A program made the position numbers and the translations under genes. The notes beneath the pieces were generated by a model. It saw only the letters and a list, made by a program, of their open reading frames with translations, ran no database searches and had not been told where the DNA came from. From a virus: a stretch of 45,709 bases of DNA. The stretch is taken from positions 1-45,709 of IMG/VR virus record IMGVR_UViG_3300025889_000205. The stretch is one strand, 5' to 3'. This document shows, piece after piece, positions 45,669 through 45,709 of the stretch (its first letter is position 1; every line of letters starts with the position of its first letter).

Positions 45669-45709
45669 GGGGCTAGGCGGGGGCAGGTGCTGTCACCGAC
45701 TCCAGCTGA
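45578..45709. repeat. Terminal direct repeat (right copy)
   Basis: Matches 1-132 with one mismatch (G at 45583 against T at 6). See the left copy for interpretation. Confidence 0.93.

Overview
The window is a complete, circularly closed genome of a tailed phage (siphovirus-like, Caudoviricetes). Bases 1-132 recur at 45578-45709 with one mismatch, so the unit genome is about 45,577 bp. The DNA is very GC-rich (roughly 70% by eye). Most start codons have no Shine-Dalgarno sequence; many sit in a CCGATG context or in ATGA/GTGA overlaps. Two lipobox-type lipoproteins suggest a diderm, high-GC host. An SD-poor lineage such as Rhodothermota/Bacteroidota would fit, but this is inference. I see no integrase, DNA polymerase, helicase, ligase, methyltransferase, tRNA or CRISPR.

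Layout. (1) 96-6789, mostly minus: lysis and envelope genes. Read in transcription order they are a winged-helix protein, lipoproteins and small exported proteins, a gene-free structured region (4527-4968), an M23 endolysin, a membrane PAS protein, an XhlA-like holin, a second YYFGSS-motif membrane protein and small unknowns. A lone plus-strand TPR-like lipoprotein (1662-2438) interrupts this block. (2) 6918-25246, mostly plus: early genes. They run from an excisionase-type HTH protein through an intein-containing PP-loop/PAPS-reductase-like protein, an ASCH-type protein carrying an in-frame HNH nuclease, a NinB-like recombination protein, a short minus-strand repressor-type operon (13692-14945) with operator repeats, a replication initiator whose own gene holds five 22-bp iterons, and then a long train of small genes invaded by HNH and GIY-YIG nucleases. 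(3) 45668 down to 25281, minus: virion genes. The order is TerS, TerL, portal, DUF2188, MuF-like protein, accessory virion proteins, scaffold, P22-type coat, neck, tail terminator, tail tube, tail chaperones G/GT (-1 frameshift at GGGAAAC), tape measure, tail hub and tail fibre. A plus-strand islet of six small genes (38063-39440, including a YopX-like protein) sits inside this late operon.

How it works together (inference). Divergent, operator-rich regions at 6790-6917 and 14946-15059 control the early genes. The initiator binds iterons inside its own coding sequence, as lambda O does, and recruits host polymerase machinery. Late transcription runs leftward from the 4.5-6 kb region through lysis, across the circle junction, into packaging, head and tail genes. 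A strong UUCG-loop terminator just ahead of the endolysin, preceded by a promoter-like sequence, hints at antitermination control.
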